Positions 26,726 to 35,309 are shown, counted from the stretch's first letter. The stretch is DNA of 64,000 nt from Flavonifractor sp. An82 (GCF_002159265.1 NZ_NFHG01000002.1:124001-188000); one strand, 5' to 3'. Made by a program: numbers and translations. The notes: generated from the letters alone by a model not told the origin.

Positions 26726-29508
26726 TTGCTCCTTTCGGTCAATGCTTGATACATCCGCATGAGGTCAGCCACGCAGGTGGTTTCGGTGGTGGTCTTGATG
26801 TCGAAGCCGTAGGCTTGCATGACGGCGCGGTCGTTTTGCTGGTGAGCCTTGCGGAGTTCCGGGGGCATGGCTACCTCGTCGTAGAGGTCGGCCAGACTGC
26901 AATCCGGGTATAGGGCGCGGGCATCCAGAATGGCCTGGGCGGTCTGCTCGATTTTGGCCTTCTGTTCGTCCGTGGGCGTCGGCCATGGGAAGTTGTTGTA
27001 GACAACATCCTTGGAATAGCGGTAGTCACTCTTTAGACGGCCACAGACCGCCCGCATCCAGGCCATATGAACATTGGAGGTCAGAATACCAAAGTGGTAA
27101 ATAGATGCAGCCGGAATAAATAGAACCGCATTTGTTACAACAATGGAATCATCGATAAAGTCCATCGGAACATATCTGCGATTTTGACTTGAGTGACAAG
27201 GAACAACAATAGCAGATGGAGGATTATTTGTTTCACGGAATTGTGCAGGTGTCAGCGCCAACTTCCTCGCCCCTTCATCCGGGCTATTTTCCCGCATTTT
27301 CTTTACCTTCTCAATTCGTTCCATGACTGCGGGCATATGCCGCAATTCTGCGGGAGATACGCCAACAAGCCATAGACACCAGCGAAGTTCACCGTTGATA
27401 AATTCCCTTGCCCCAACCAGCCGTTTGATGTATTTTTGCGCTAACGGTTCGCGTTTAATAAAGTCGTCGTATTCGCTCGCTTCAATAATCAAATTGCCGC
27501 CGTCAACTGGCTTGTTGCCATAAACCATTTTGGGAACATCTGCAATTACGCGGTTCCGGCTTTCAACAAATACAAGCGGTGCATCGAGAAGATACGCATT
27601 GATATTCTCTACAATCTGCATTCGCTCGGATGTATAGAGCCGCTTTTTCTGCTGATTCTCCGCAATACTAAAGCCAACAATTACGCAATGCACATGGGCT
27701 TTTAAGCTGGCCTCGCTATCCCAGCGGAAAGTACGGTGTGCAAAGTCGATATGGATACCAAAACGGTCATACAACGGTTTCCAGACGCCCGCTACCTGTT
27801 CGCCTTGGGTGATGGAGTTGGTGGACACAAAGGCTGTCCGAATGGCAGTATTCTGCATCAACTGGGCGGCCTTGAAATACCAACCGGAAACATAGTCAAT
27901 TTTTCCGGAGGTCTTGTAGGGCTTGCCCTTTTCGTCTACATAGATGGAGAGAATATCGTCCTTCTGCTCCTTGCTTTGCAGGGAGTAGCCTACAAACGGC
28001 GGGTTGCCCATGATGTAGTCCAACTCATACTTGGACACGATACCCTCCCAATCCAGCCGCAGGGCGTTGCCTTCTGCGATGTTGGCGTAGGATTTCAGCG
28101 GCAGGAAGTCCAGGGACATATGCACGATGTCCTCGGTCTCCTTCATCATCTGGCTTTCCGCAATCCACAGGGCGGTCTTGGCAACGGTCACGGCGAAGTC
28201 GTTTATTTCGATGCCGTAGAACTGGCCGATGGACACTTGGATGGGATTGAACGCGCCGCCGTCGCCAAAGGCGATTTGGCCGCGCTGTAACAGGAACAAC
28301 ACCTCGTTTTCCAGCCGCCGCAGGGAGATATAGGTCTCCGTCAGGAAGTTGCCGGAGCCGCAGGCGGGGTCGAGGAAGGTCAAGCCTGCAAGCCGCATCT
28401 GGAAGCTCCGCAGCTTTGCGTCCCGTGTACGGTCTACGGTGATTTCCTTGATGGTTTCTAGTTCCTCTTTCAGTCCGTCCAGGAACAGCGGGTCAATGAC
28501 CTTGTGGATGTTCTCAATACTGGTGTAGTGCATCCCGCCGGCGCGCCGGGTCTCCGGGTTCAAGGTGCTTTCAAAGACAGCGCCGAAGATAGTGGGCGAG
28601 ATTGCGGACCAGTCGAAGTCTGCGCTGGCCCGGTTCAGGATCAGATCCACGATGGCCTCATCCAGCCGGGGAATGATGATGCTCTCATTGGCGAACAGAC
28701 CGCCGTTGACATAGGGGAACGCGGCGAGGTCGTCGTCCATGTACGGGTCCCGGTCCTCCGGCTTGGTATCCAGCACCTTGAACAGGTCGATAAGGGCGCG
28801 GCGGGCCTCGCTCTGGTGCGCCTGCAAGTAGTTGTGGAACATACCATGCCCGCCGAAGATGCCCGCGTCCTCGGCATACAGGCAGAACACCAGACGGACG
28901 CACAGCATATTCAGACTTTTCAGCGTTTCCTGGTCGCCAGGGTCCTTGTACTGCTTCAAAAGCGCGTCATAGAGAACGCCCACCAGTTCACCTGCTTGCA
29001 GGGAAATCTCCATTTCCTTTCGCACATTCTCGTCCCCGGTGTCCACCAGGAACTGTAAGCGGTAGTATTCCTTTTCCAAATCGGCCAGCTTGATGACCTC
29101 AGCCTCGCCCGTGGGCCGCTCCATATCGTAGACATGGAACTCGGCAAAGTTGCAGGTCACAATCCAGCGTGGGCGCTGGGAGTAGGGCAACTCGGCGGCA
29201 TAGCGTTTGGCCTGCTGGAACGGTGTCAGCAGGGAACCGTCGGACTGCTTGATGGGCTTGTTCAGGTCCTTGCCGATGCCCTTTTGCTCAATCAGGACAT
29301 GGGTGGACGGAATGAAGCCGTCGATGAAGCTGGTGTGGTCCAGCATGATTTGGTCCTCGAAGGTGATGAACTTGTCCGGCTCGGCCACGCCATAGACTTT
29401 GGAAAGCAGGGCAAGCCAAAAGGTCTGGCTGTGTCCCTTCTCGTAGCCCTTGCCAGCCCAGTCGGCGGCAAACTGTTTCGCGGCACTCCGCTGTTGTGCA
29501 TCTGTCAT
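26722..29508 (-). CDS. MmeI-like type IIL restriction-modification enzyme
   Basis: 928 residues, close to MmeI (919). An N-terminal nuclease domain (PD-(D/E)XK: IDGF, then VLIEQKG at about residue 75), a helical connector, a gamma-class N6-adenine methyltransferase domain (motif I FLDPACGSGNFLTETY, motif IV NPPFVGYS), then a target-recognition domain and a C-terminal helical part. One polypeptide cuts and methylates, giving host protection by modifying one strand. The recognition site cannot be read. The start at 29508 follows GGAGGA. The first of four 32-bp repeats overlaps its promoter. Confidence 0.9.
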   Translation of the reverse strand: MTDAQQRSAAKQFAADWAGKGYEKGHSQTFWLALLSKVYGVAEPDKFITFEDQIMLDHTSFIDGFIPSTHVLIEQKGIGKDLNKPIKQSDGSLLTPFQQAKRYAAELPYSQRPRWIVTCNFAEFHVYDMERPTGEAEVIKLADLEKEYYRLQFLVDTGDENVRKEMEISLQAGELVGVLYDALLKQYKDPGDQETLKSLNMLCVRLVFCLYAEDAGIFGGHGMFHNYLQAHQSEARRALIDLFKVLDTKPEDRDPYMDDDLAAFPYVNGGLFANESIIIPRLDEAIVDLILNRASADFDWSAISPTIFGAVFESTLNPETRRAGGMHYTSIENIHKVIDPLFLDGLKEELETIKEITVDRTRDAKLRSFQMRLAGLTFLDPACGSGNFLTETYISLRRLENEVLFLLQRGQIAFGDGGAFNPIQVSIGQFYGIEINDFAVTVAKTALWIAESQMMKETEDIVHMSLDFLPLKSYANIAEGNALRLDWEGIVSKYELDYIMGNPPFVGYSLQSKEQKDDILSIYVDEKGKPYKTSGKIDYVSGWYFKAAQLMQNTAIRTAFVSTNSITQGEQVAGVWKPLYDRFGIHIDFAHRTFRWDSEASLKAHVHCVIVGFSIAENQQKKRLYTSERMQIVENINAYLLDAPLVFVESRNRVIADVPKMVYGNKPVDGGNLIIEASEYDDFIKREPLAQKYIKRLVGAREFINGELRWCLWLVGVSPAELRHMPAVMERIEKVKKMRENSPDEGARKLALTPAQFRETNNPPSAIVVPCHSSQNRRYVPMDFIDDSIVVTNAVLFIPAASIYHFGILTSNVHMAWMRAVCGRLKSDYRYSKDVVYNNFPWPTPTDEQKAKIEQTAQAILDARALYPDCSLADLYDEVAMPPELRKAHQQNDRAVMQAYGFDIKTTTETTCVADLMRMYQALTERSK

Positions 29509-29538
29509 GGCGTGTGTCCTCCTGCGGATGATTTTCTG

Positions 29539-29836
29539 ATTTTCTTTAGCATACCACAGACTAGTTGATTTTTCCAGATGGAGCAAGCGGCTATTGCGTT
29601 TCTTTCGTTCTGCGGCAATTTTTTAGGCATTGCGGTGACTAGTTGAGAGTTTCGGTTTTTGCTATCTTAACGACACTGTTCCTCTTGTGAAAATGACGGC
29701 GGTGGTTTTCCCGAAAACCAAGGAACCGAATTTTTGGCCCGTTCCGGGGACTAGTAGAGAGGAACGCAACAGCGTCATTCTCGGGCATTTTCAAGATTTG
29801 AACGAATTTTTAGGGCATGGGGCGGACTAGTTGAGA
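29539..29836. repeat. Four 32-bp direct repeats upstream of the restriction gene
   Basis: Copies at 29539-29570, 29617-29648, 29729-29760 and 29805-29836. In each an A/T block (AATTTTT type) is followed at exactly 21 bases by ACTAGTTGAGA (ACTAGTAGAGA in the third). Gaps are 46, 80 and 44 bases and unrelated. The first copy covers an extended -10 (TGGTATGCT, minus strand; TATGCT at 29548-29553) about 40 bp before the MmeI-like start. This fits operators or recombinase sites better than CRISPR. Confidence 0.75.
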
Positions 29837-29890
29837 TTTTTTCACGGCGTCCGCTGTCTGGCCGAGCCCCCGCCCACCCCGCTGTGGGGT

Positions 29891-29990
29891 TGGCATTTAT
29901 TTTTTGAAAATCCCCGGTTTGGACCTCTAATTTCGGCCTTTTCAAAAATAAATGCCAGCAGGGGGTGCGGTCCAAAAACCGCACCCCCTG
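29891..29990 (-). terminator. Tandem hairpins ending the transposase gene
   Basis: First, CAGGGGGTGCGG/CCGCACCCCCTG (29959-29970 with 29979-29990) just after the transposase stop. Second, TGGCATTTATTTTTTGAAAA pairs with its near-complement (29891-29910 with 29939-29957), giving a 19-20-bp stem with one bulge. Together they likely stop transcription between transposase and restriction gene. Confidence 0.65.
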
Positions 29991-30003
29991 TCTCTTTTGT
30001 GCA

Positions 30004-31296
30004 TTATGCCGCCACGCGGTACAAAAAGCCTACCCAGCCCTTGGCCCGCAGGTTGCGCTGGTCATGCCGCCCCGGCTGGACGGCCACCAGGTTTCTGCCG
30101 ATTTGGCGTTCTAGGTCGGAGTAGTCCCCGCTCGGATTGCGGATAGCCTCTTTTACAATGGCCACCGCCTGTTTGAAATTCACCCGGTAGGCGTAGGCGC
30201 TCCCCGGCGGCTGCCGAACCACCACCTCGCGGACAATGCGGCTGCTGGCGTTGAACGCGGTCAGCGCGGCCCATATCTCCTGGGTGGCATAGGCGTCTGA
30301 CTTGCCGTGGAGGTTGACCAGGCCGATGCTATACTTTAAATCACGAAAGCTTGTTTCGATGCCCCAGCGCATATGGTACAGCTCCTTGATATCTTGAAGC
30401 GTGAAGGACCGGGGCAGGCTGGTGGCTATCGTCTCGAAGGTCCCCGCCCCATCGTCGAGTTGAAAACGGCATATCCTTAACCGCATGGAGTAGGGGCTGG
30501 GATGGTCCCAACGGGTGCGGCTGGTCTTGGAACCGGGCTTGCTCTTCTTCGGCACGTGCAGATGGATGTACCCCCGCGCCTTGTCCTCGTTTGTCTGCGT
30601 GGTGGAGACAGTGAACGCGATGTCACAGTCCAACTCGAACATGGGCAGGCGGGCAATCTCCCGCATAGCGGAGTGGTTCTGCTTGACCCGCAGCACAAAG
30701 TCCAAGTTCGGTTTTTCGATGCAATGTGCCATCAAATTATAACTTTCATACCCTCTATCCATAATTAGGACCGTTTTCTGATCAAAATTATTCCGCTGCA
30801 CCATCTCCACCAACGCGCCTATTTCGTCCTTTTGGGGAGCGGGCTGGATGACCGCGTCGGTGAATGTGCGGTCCAAAAGATTGTATAGGGGGCTTAGGTG
30901 GAGCTGGTTGTATCCCTCCGGCGTGCCTCCGTGGGTCACGAAGCTGGGTTCGTCGGGGTTGCGGGGCTTGTTGACGGCGGTGCCGTCGCAGGCCAGTACC
31001 TTGTAGCCCCGGAAGGTGGCTGTGTCGGTGCAAGCGGCGTTAAATCGGTCGAATACCTCCTGGAAGACCTCGGGGTCTATCTGGCCGCGACGCATGGACA
31101 GCGCGGCGGGGGTCACTTCGATGCCTGCGGCCCGTAGGACGGAGGCCAAGGACCCGCCCTCGGCTCCGATGAGCAGACGAAGCATGACCGGGAGTGTGAG
31201 ACGGCGGGACCGGGAAAATTCCCGGTCCCCGCTGTTCTCAGCGGCTGTGTCGGCGATTGTGCTGTCCAGGGCGGCTAGTATGTCATCCGTGCTCAT
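30004..31296 (-). CDS. IS4-family DDE transposase
   Basis: 430 residues from MSTDDILAAL. Asp motifs are in ACDGTAVN and LIMDRGYES. The IS4 signature Y-(2)-R-(3)-E-(6)-K is visible as YHMRWGIETSFRDLK. Full length with no frameshift, so possibly active. It is the only recombinase in the 25729-32162 element. An alternative start 7 codons upstream exists; neither has a clear SD, as is common for transposases kept at low level. Confidence 0.93.
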   Translation of the reverse strand: MSTDDILAALDSTIADTAAENSGDREFSRSRRLTLPVMLRLLIGAEGGSLASVLRAAGIEVTPAALSMRRGQIDPEVFQEVFDRFNAACTDTATFRGYKVLACDGTAVNKPRNPDEPSFVTHGGTPEGYNQLHLSPLYNLLDRTFTDAVIQPAPQKDEIGALVEMVQRNNFDQKTVLIMDRGYESYNLMAHCIEKPNLDFVLRVKQNHSAMREIARLPMFELDCDIAFTVSTTQTNEDKARGYIHLHVPKKSKPGSKTSRTRWDHPSPYSMRLRICRFQLDDGAGTFETIATSLPRSFTLQDIKELYHMRWGIETSFRDLKYSIGLVNLHGKSDAYATQEIWAALTAFNASSRIVREVVVRQPPGSAYAYRVNFKQAVAIVKEAIRNPSGDYSDLERQIGRNLVAVQPGRHDQRNLRAKGWVGFLYRVAA

Positions 31297-31684
31297 GGTC
31301 GGCCACCACTTGGTCATGCAGGGCGGCATTCACCAGGAATGTCTCTAACGGCCTATGGATGCTCTTGCGTATGTTCAGCAGCCAGAGGTGATGCTCACGA
31401 CCATTGCAAGGGATGAGGCTACTACTCTCATACACCTTGCGAGATAGGCCGTCACAACTTACCGTAACGGAAACGGAAGTGGCCATGTGACACACAACGC
31501 CACCCCTGTTATCGCTAAGAGCCTGGGTCAGTACGGCAAGGACAAACCCGACAAGCATCATTGCGTTCAGCTTTACATTGCCAGAAGTCTCCGTAGCGGG
31601 GACAGGAATCTCGACCTTCAGTTCTTCCTCTGGAAGAAGGCCGTGCTTAATTAAAAATTTAACAACAAATATCTTCATCTTCAT
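31283..31684 (-). CDS. Small hypothetical protein upstream of the transposase
   Basis: 133 residues, start with GGAGC upstream. A charged N-terminal part (KFLIKHGLLPEEELKVEI) is followed by one hydrophobic segment (LNAMMLVGFVLAVLTQAL) and a Ser/Val-rich tail. Its last codons overlap the transposase start by 14 bp in another frame. No family recognised. It may be a leader ORF controlling transposase translation, or a real passenger. Confidence that it is translated is moderate. Confidence 0.45.
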   Translation of the reverse strand: MKMKIFVVKFLIKHGLLPEEELKVEIPVPATETSGNVKLNAMMLVGFVLAVLTQALSDNRGGVVCHMATSVSVTVSCDGLSRKVYESSSLIPCNGREHHLWLLNIRKSIHRPLETFLVNAALHDQVVADHEHG

Positions 31685-31774
31685 AATTGATGCTCCTTTA
31701 TCTGACGGCTGTCTGTGTTCAAGCTGTCGGCTTGCGATGCTCCACCGTCCAGAGCGCCTGCGTCAGCTCGCCGG

Positions 31775-31838
31775 AAAATAAAAAACTGCACGCCTAACGG
31801 CAGCCCTCCGGCGGGGCTAAACCGTTATTGCGTGCAGT
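31775..31838 (-). terminator. Branched terminator hairpin upstream of the transposase leader
   Basis: ACTGCACGC (31785-31793) pairs with GCGTGCAGT (31830-31838); inside, CTAACGG and CAGCCC pair with CCGTTA and GGGGCT. On the minus strand it is followed by six T. It would stop transcription entering from the right before the ORF at 31684 and the transposase. From 31839 to 32105 I see only AT-rich DNA with no convincing gene or promoter. Confidence 0.7.
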
Positions 31839-32103
31839 GCGTATCGGTCAAATATGATAGCAATCTGTCACTTTGAAAGAAAATTCTGTCTACATTTAGC
31901 TATTCAAAACATCTAATTCAAAAACTGTGTTGTCTCTCTTACAAATCCAATAAGTTTGTGGGCTATGTGGGCTACCAAGGCCATTTGCCAATTTTATAAT
32001 GGTATACACCTGTGAACTTATTATGTACTTTTTACGAACATTTTATGAATAATTTGCAAGAAAGTTCAAGGTTTAACTTTACGCTTCTTGCCGCCCGAAA
32101 AAA

Positions 32104-32137
32104 AGAGTTAAGGGGCAAATCCGAAGATTTGCCCCTT
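32104..32137 (-). terminator. Terminator at the right end of the transposon
   Basis: AAGGGGCAAATC (32110-32121), loop CGAA, GATTTGCCCCTT (32126-32137); on the minus strand a T-rich run follows a few bases later. It shields the element from outside transcription. Confidence 0.7.
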
Positions 32138-32162
32138 GGCAGGTCCTAACTTAATAGTATTG

Positions 32163-32185
32163 GGCCAACGGCCTGGGACCTTTTT
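32163..32185. repeat. Right target duplication and terminator half
   Basis: GGCCAACGGCC (32163-32173) repeats 25719-25729. TGGGACC and five T complete the split terminator. The stop codon of the anti-sigma-like gene lies 2 bp beyond. Confidence 0.8.
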
Positions 32186-32187
32186 AC

Positions 32188-33264
32188 CTATTGAGTTGTT
32201 TCCGGCAGGAAAATGGAACAGTCCCCGAACTGGATGTGGTCGATCCGCTCCAGCGGGATCGGGATATCAAAGGCAGAGACGCCGTAGAAATAATCCCGGC
32301 CTCCCGGTCCATCCGGGCCTGGATCGCCATATCCGTTTGCCCCGTTGATGGTGACGGCAGAGCCATCCTTGCAGACGAAGGTCAATTCATAGTGGACAAA
32401 GGGGCCCGCGTCTGAAGGGTAGGAGAGGATAAAGCTGACGGACAGCGGAGAGAGCGTCAGCGACTCCATCGTGACCGCGGTCTGGGTCTCAGCGTCCAGA
32501 CGGACGGCCCCGGCGGGGTCCACCTCCAGGCTTTTGCTCTGGTAGAGGTGATCCATGGAAAAACTCCACGTGCCCTCCAGAACCATGGACTCATCTCCGG
32601 AGGTGTTCTCCCGAGGGGAGAGTACCAGATCGGTCAGATACAGGGTCTTGGATACACCGTCGTTCCAGTTTGCACCGCCCGGACGGCCATAGAGCATAAA
32701 GACCAGTTCCACCACATTGTCTCCAGGGGTGCTGTCGGGCAGGAAGCGCGCTTTCTGCATCCCCCAGTCCAGCCTTTCCTCGGTAGCGGTATCCCGCAGG
32801 TCCACATCCCGGAACACATGATCCTCCTGGGTATCCATATCGGGCAGGACGGTACCCTCCGGGGCCTCCACCCGCAGACGGAGGTAGCAGCTGTACTCAT
32901 CGGCCACCGAGGCCAACGGTGTAATGGTAATGCCATTGCTGACGGAGGGTTCCAGATCGGTGGTACCCATCTCGTCCAGCAGAGCCTTCTGCCCCTCGTC
33001 CAGAGCGCCGTTTTCAATGGTAAAAAAGGAGTCGAATAGGCTGCCAGGGCCCCAGATCTGATAGGCAGCCACGGCGGAGATGGTGAGAGCCGCAGCCACG
33101 GCGGCACAGGCCGCCAGCCGGGGCAGGAGCCGGCGTTTGGGTTTGGTATGCAGTAGTTTCATGGTGCGTTCCCGTATCCTTTCCGGGGACACCTCCGGCC
33201 CGGGAGAGAGTTCCACCGAGTGATCCCCCCAACCGTCCAGCAGGTCAGAAATCCGCGTTTTCAC
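32188..33264 (-). CDS. DUF4179-type anti-sigma/membrane protein
   Basis: 358 residues: a cytoplasmic N-terminus (1-45), one membrane helix (about 48-68, LAACAAVAAALTISAVAA) and a large extracytoplasmic beta-rich domain, the DUF4179 layout found beside ECF sigma factors. Start is GTG at 33264, overlapping the sigma gene by 20 bp. It likely binds and silences that sigma factor until an envelope signal is sensed. Confidence 0.85.
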   Translation of the reverse strand: MKTRISDLLDGWGDHSVELSPGPEVSPERIRERTMKLLHTKPKRRLLPRLAACAAVAAALTISAVAAYQIWGPGSLFDSFFTIENGALDEGQKALLDEMGTTDLEPSVSNGITITPLASVADEYSCYLRLRVEAPEGTVLPDMDTQEDHVFRDVDLRDTATEERLDWGMQKARFLPDSTPGDNVVELVFMLYGRPGGANWNDGVSKTLYLTDLVLSPRENTSGDESMVLEGTWSFSMDHLYQSKSLEVDPAGAVRLDAETQTAVTMESLTLSPLSVSFILSYPSDAGPFVHYELTFVCKDGSAVTINGANGYGDPGPDGPGGRDYFYGVSAFDIPIPLERIDHIQFGDCSIFLPETTQ

Positions 33265-33805
33265 AGAGATACCCCCTTTTCAGCAGCAGTTCCTTCAGCT
33301 TCTTGCGTCCCCGGTGGAGACGCACTTTCACGGTGGAGGGATTGACAGCCAGGGCGGCGCTGATCTCGGCCACCGTTTGGCCGTAATAATAGTGGCGCAA
33401 AAAAATGGCCCGGTCCTGGCAGGAGAGAGCATCCAGCAGCTGGGCCATCAGGGCCTGACGTTCCGCCTGCTCCAGGGATTCGGCGGGGCCTGGTGCGGCT
33501 GAGGGCTCCAGATCCAGAAGGTCCTCCTCCAGGGGCAGCTCCCGTCCCAGCTCCCGCAGGCGGTTTTTGGCTCGGTTGCGGACGATGGTGCTCAGATAGC
33601 CCCGCACCTTGCCGGGCACCAGCTTGTGGGAATTGTCCCACAGAGCCAGGAAGGAGTCGGATACGATTTCCTCCACATCCCTGGGGGCGTCCCGCAGAAT
33701 GGAGGAGGCCACCCCACAGGCAAAGGTCATATCCCGGTCCATCAAAGCCTCCAGGGCTTTGGGATCCCTCCGTTTCATGCGCCGGATCAGCTCCATTTCC
33801 TCCAT
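33245..33805 (-). CDS. ECF sigma factor
   Basis: 186 residues: region 2 (about 20-85, DVEEIVSDSFLALWDN) and region 4 (about 125-175, RAIFLRHYYYGQTVAEISAALAVNPSTVKVRLHRGRKKL). Directs RNA polymerase to a stress regulon, with the overlapping DUF4179 gene as presumed anti-sigma. The start at 33805 follows GGAGGTGA. A palindrome resembling a CcpA site lies just upstream. Confidence 0.92.
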   Translation of the reverse strand: MEEMELIRRMKRRDPKALEALMDRDMTFACGVASSILRDAPRDVEEIVSDSFLALWDNSHKLVPGKVRGYLSTIVRNRAKNRLRELGRELPLEEDLLDLEPSAAPGPAESLEQAERQALMAQLLDALSCQDRAIFLRHYYYGQTVAEISAALAVNPSTVKVRLHRGRKKLKELLLKRGYLCENADF

Positions 33806-33820
33806 CCACTCACCTCCAGA

Positions 33821-33836
33821 GCGAAAGCGCTTTCAC
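33821..33836 (-). promoter_or_regulatory. cre-like palindrome before the ECF sigma gene
   Basis: GTGAAAGCGCTTTCGC (minus strand) contains the perfect palindrome GAAAGCGCTTTC and fits the CcpA cre pattern TGNAANCGNTNNC. It is about 16 bp before the start codon. Confidence 0.45.
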
Positions 33837-33870
33837 CTATCTTAACACCGAAAAGGGGAAATTGGTTTCA

Positions 33871-33902
33871 TAAAAATTGCCCCCCGGCCACAGCCGGGGG
33901 GC
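33871..33902 (-). terminator. Terminator of the nucleobase permease
   Basis: GCCCCCCGGC, loop CACA, GCCGGGGGGC (33879-33902); on the minus strand followed by AATTTTTA. Confidence 0.88.
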
Positions 33903-33941
33903 GTCAGAGGGGGAGAAGCAGTCAGGGCGTCAGCCCATAGC

Positions 33942-35258
33942 TTATTCTTCGTTGTTCATGATGGTGATGGAAGAGTCCTGATCTGCCAGATCACTCATAT
34001 CGAACTCGAAGTCCTTGCCGGGCAGGATAGCGTTGAGGATGATACCGAAGATAGCGGCGCAGGCCAGACCGGACAGGTTGACATAGGGGCCCAGCTGCAG
34101 GCCGCCGATGGAGTTGATGCCCAGGCCGGAGACCAGGATGATAGCGGCGATCATCAGGTTGCGCTGCTTGGTCAGGTCTACCTGGTTTTCTACCATATTG
34201 CGCACGCCGATTGCGGAAATCATGCCATAGAGGATGAAGGACGCGCCGCCGATAACGGCGGAAGGCATAGCGGCAATGATAGTCTCCAGGAAGGGAATGA
34301 AGGACATGATGACCGCCAGGATGGCCGCGATGCGGATGACCAGGGGGTCATAGACCTTGGACAGGGCAAGCACGCCGGTGTTCTCGCCGTAGGTGGTGTT
34401 GGCAGGGCCGCCCACCAGACCGGCCAGCGAGGTGGCCAGACCGTCGCCCAGCAGGGTGCGGTTCAGGCCGGGGTTGGCGATAAAGTTCTTTTTGCAGGTG
34501 GCGCTGATGGCGGAGATATCGCCCACATGCTCCATCATGGTGGCCAGGGCAATGGGAGCCATGGTCAGGATGGCGCCGATCTCAAACTTGGCCAGGGTGA
34601 AGTCGGGGATAGCCACCACGGCATCCGGCAGGGTGAAGCTTACCTGGCCCGTGATGGCGCCGATGACATAGCCGCCCACCACGCCCAGCAGGATGGGGAT
34701 GATGCCGATCATGCCCCGGCCGAACACGGCACAGCCCACGATGATGGCCATGGTGATGACGCCCAGCCACCAGCAGCTCTGCACGTTGGTGATGGCCGAA
34801 GGGGACAGGATCAGGCCGATGAGGATGATGATGGGGCCGGTCACCACCGGCGGGAACAGGCGCATGACCTTCTTGATGCCGAACACGGTGATCAGACCGG
34901 AGAGGACCAGGTAGAGCAGACCGGCGATGACGATGCCGCCGCAGGCGTAGGGCAGCATCTCCTTATTGGGAGAGCCGTCCTCCAGCAGGGGCGCGACGAC
35001 CGCGAAGCCGCCCAGGAACGCGAAGGAAGATCCTAAGAACGCGGGGACCTTGCCCTTGGTGATCAGGTGGAAGAGCAGGGTGCCCACGCCCGCGCAGAGC
35101 AGGGTCGTGGAGATGCTGAGGCCGGTGAGGATGGGGACCAGGACAGTGGCGCCGAACATGGCGAACATGTGCTGGAAGCCGAGAACCAGTGTTCTGGGCC
35201 ATCCCAGCTGTTCGGGGGCATTGTAAATGCCTTGGCTGGTGTCGATCTTTCTGGCCAT
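33942..35258 (-). CDS. Uracil/xanthine-family nucleobase permease (NCS2)
   Basis: 438 residues, about 14 membrane segments. NCS2 signatures FQHMFAMFGATVLVP (helix 1), the conserved Glu in MMEHVGDISAI and GGPANTTYGENTGVLALS are present; these are closest to UraA-type uracil permeases, but xanthine cannot be excluded. The start at 35258 has GGGAGG. It has its own promoter and terminator, yet sits directly downstream of the hydroxylase operon on the same strand, suggesting supply of a heterocyclic base. Confidence 0.92.
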   Translation of the reverse strand: MARKIDTSQGIYNAPEQLGWPRTLVLGFQHMFAMFGATVLVPILTGLSISTTLLCAGVGTLLFHLITKGKVPAFLGSSFAFLGGFAVVAPLLEDGSPNKEMLPYACGGIVIAGLLYLVLSGLITVFGIKKVMRLFPPVVTGPIIILIGLILSPSAITNVQSCWWLGVITMAIIVGCAVFGRGMIGIIPILLGVVGGYVIGAITGQVSFTLPDAVVAIPDFTLAKFEIGAILTMAPIALATMMEHVGDISAISATCKKNFIANPGLNRTLLGDGLATSLAGLVGGPANTTYGENTGVLALSKVYDPLVIRIAAILAVIMSFIPFLETIIAAMPSAVIGGASFILYGMISAIGVRNMVENQVDLTKQRNLMIAAIILVSGLGINSIGGLQLGPYVNLSGLACAAIFGIILNAILPGKDFEFDMSDLADQDSSITIMNNEE

Positions 35259-35281
35259 TGGATTACCTCCCTCCAACGATT

Positions 35282-35309
35282 ATAATACTCTCTTTCTGCA
35301 CGCTGTCAA
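35282..35309 (-). promoter_or_regulatory. Promoter of the nucleobase permease
   Basis: Minus strand TTGACA (35304-35309), 16 bp, TATTAT (35282-35287). A short palindrome (CGGACC/GGTCCG) lies upstream. Confidence 0.75.

Larger units (their letters stand above)
25729..32162. mobile_element. Probable IS4-family transposon carrying a restriction-modification cassette
   Basis: The ends are inverted repeats: CAATACAATTAAGATA at the left and CAATACTATTAAGTTA read inward from the right (16 of the first 19 bases match). Flanking DNA is a 10-11-bp direct repeat, the size known for IS4-family targets. The segment holds one transposase (IS4, DDE with Y-R-E-K box), an MmeI-like enzyme, a DUF6414-like gene, four 32-bp repeats and a small ORF. 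Each end has an inward-protecting terminator. Parts of it are richer in AT than the chromosome. That the IS4 enzyme moves the whole 6.4 kb is an inference; the insertion itself is directly visible. Confidence 0.75.

Noticed and set aside
29539-29836. CRISPR array
   Set aside because: Four 32-bp repeats only, imperfect, with gaps of 46, 80 and 44 bases, and no cas genes; the first copy overlaps a promoter.
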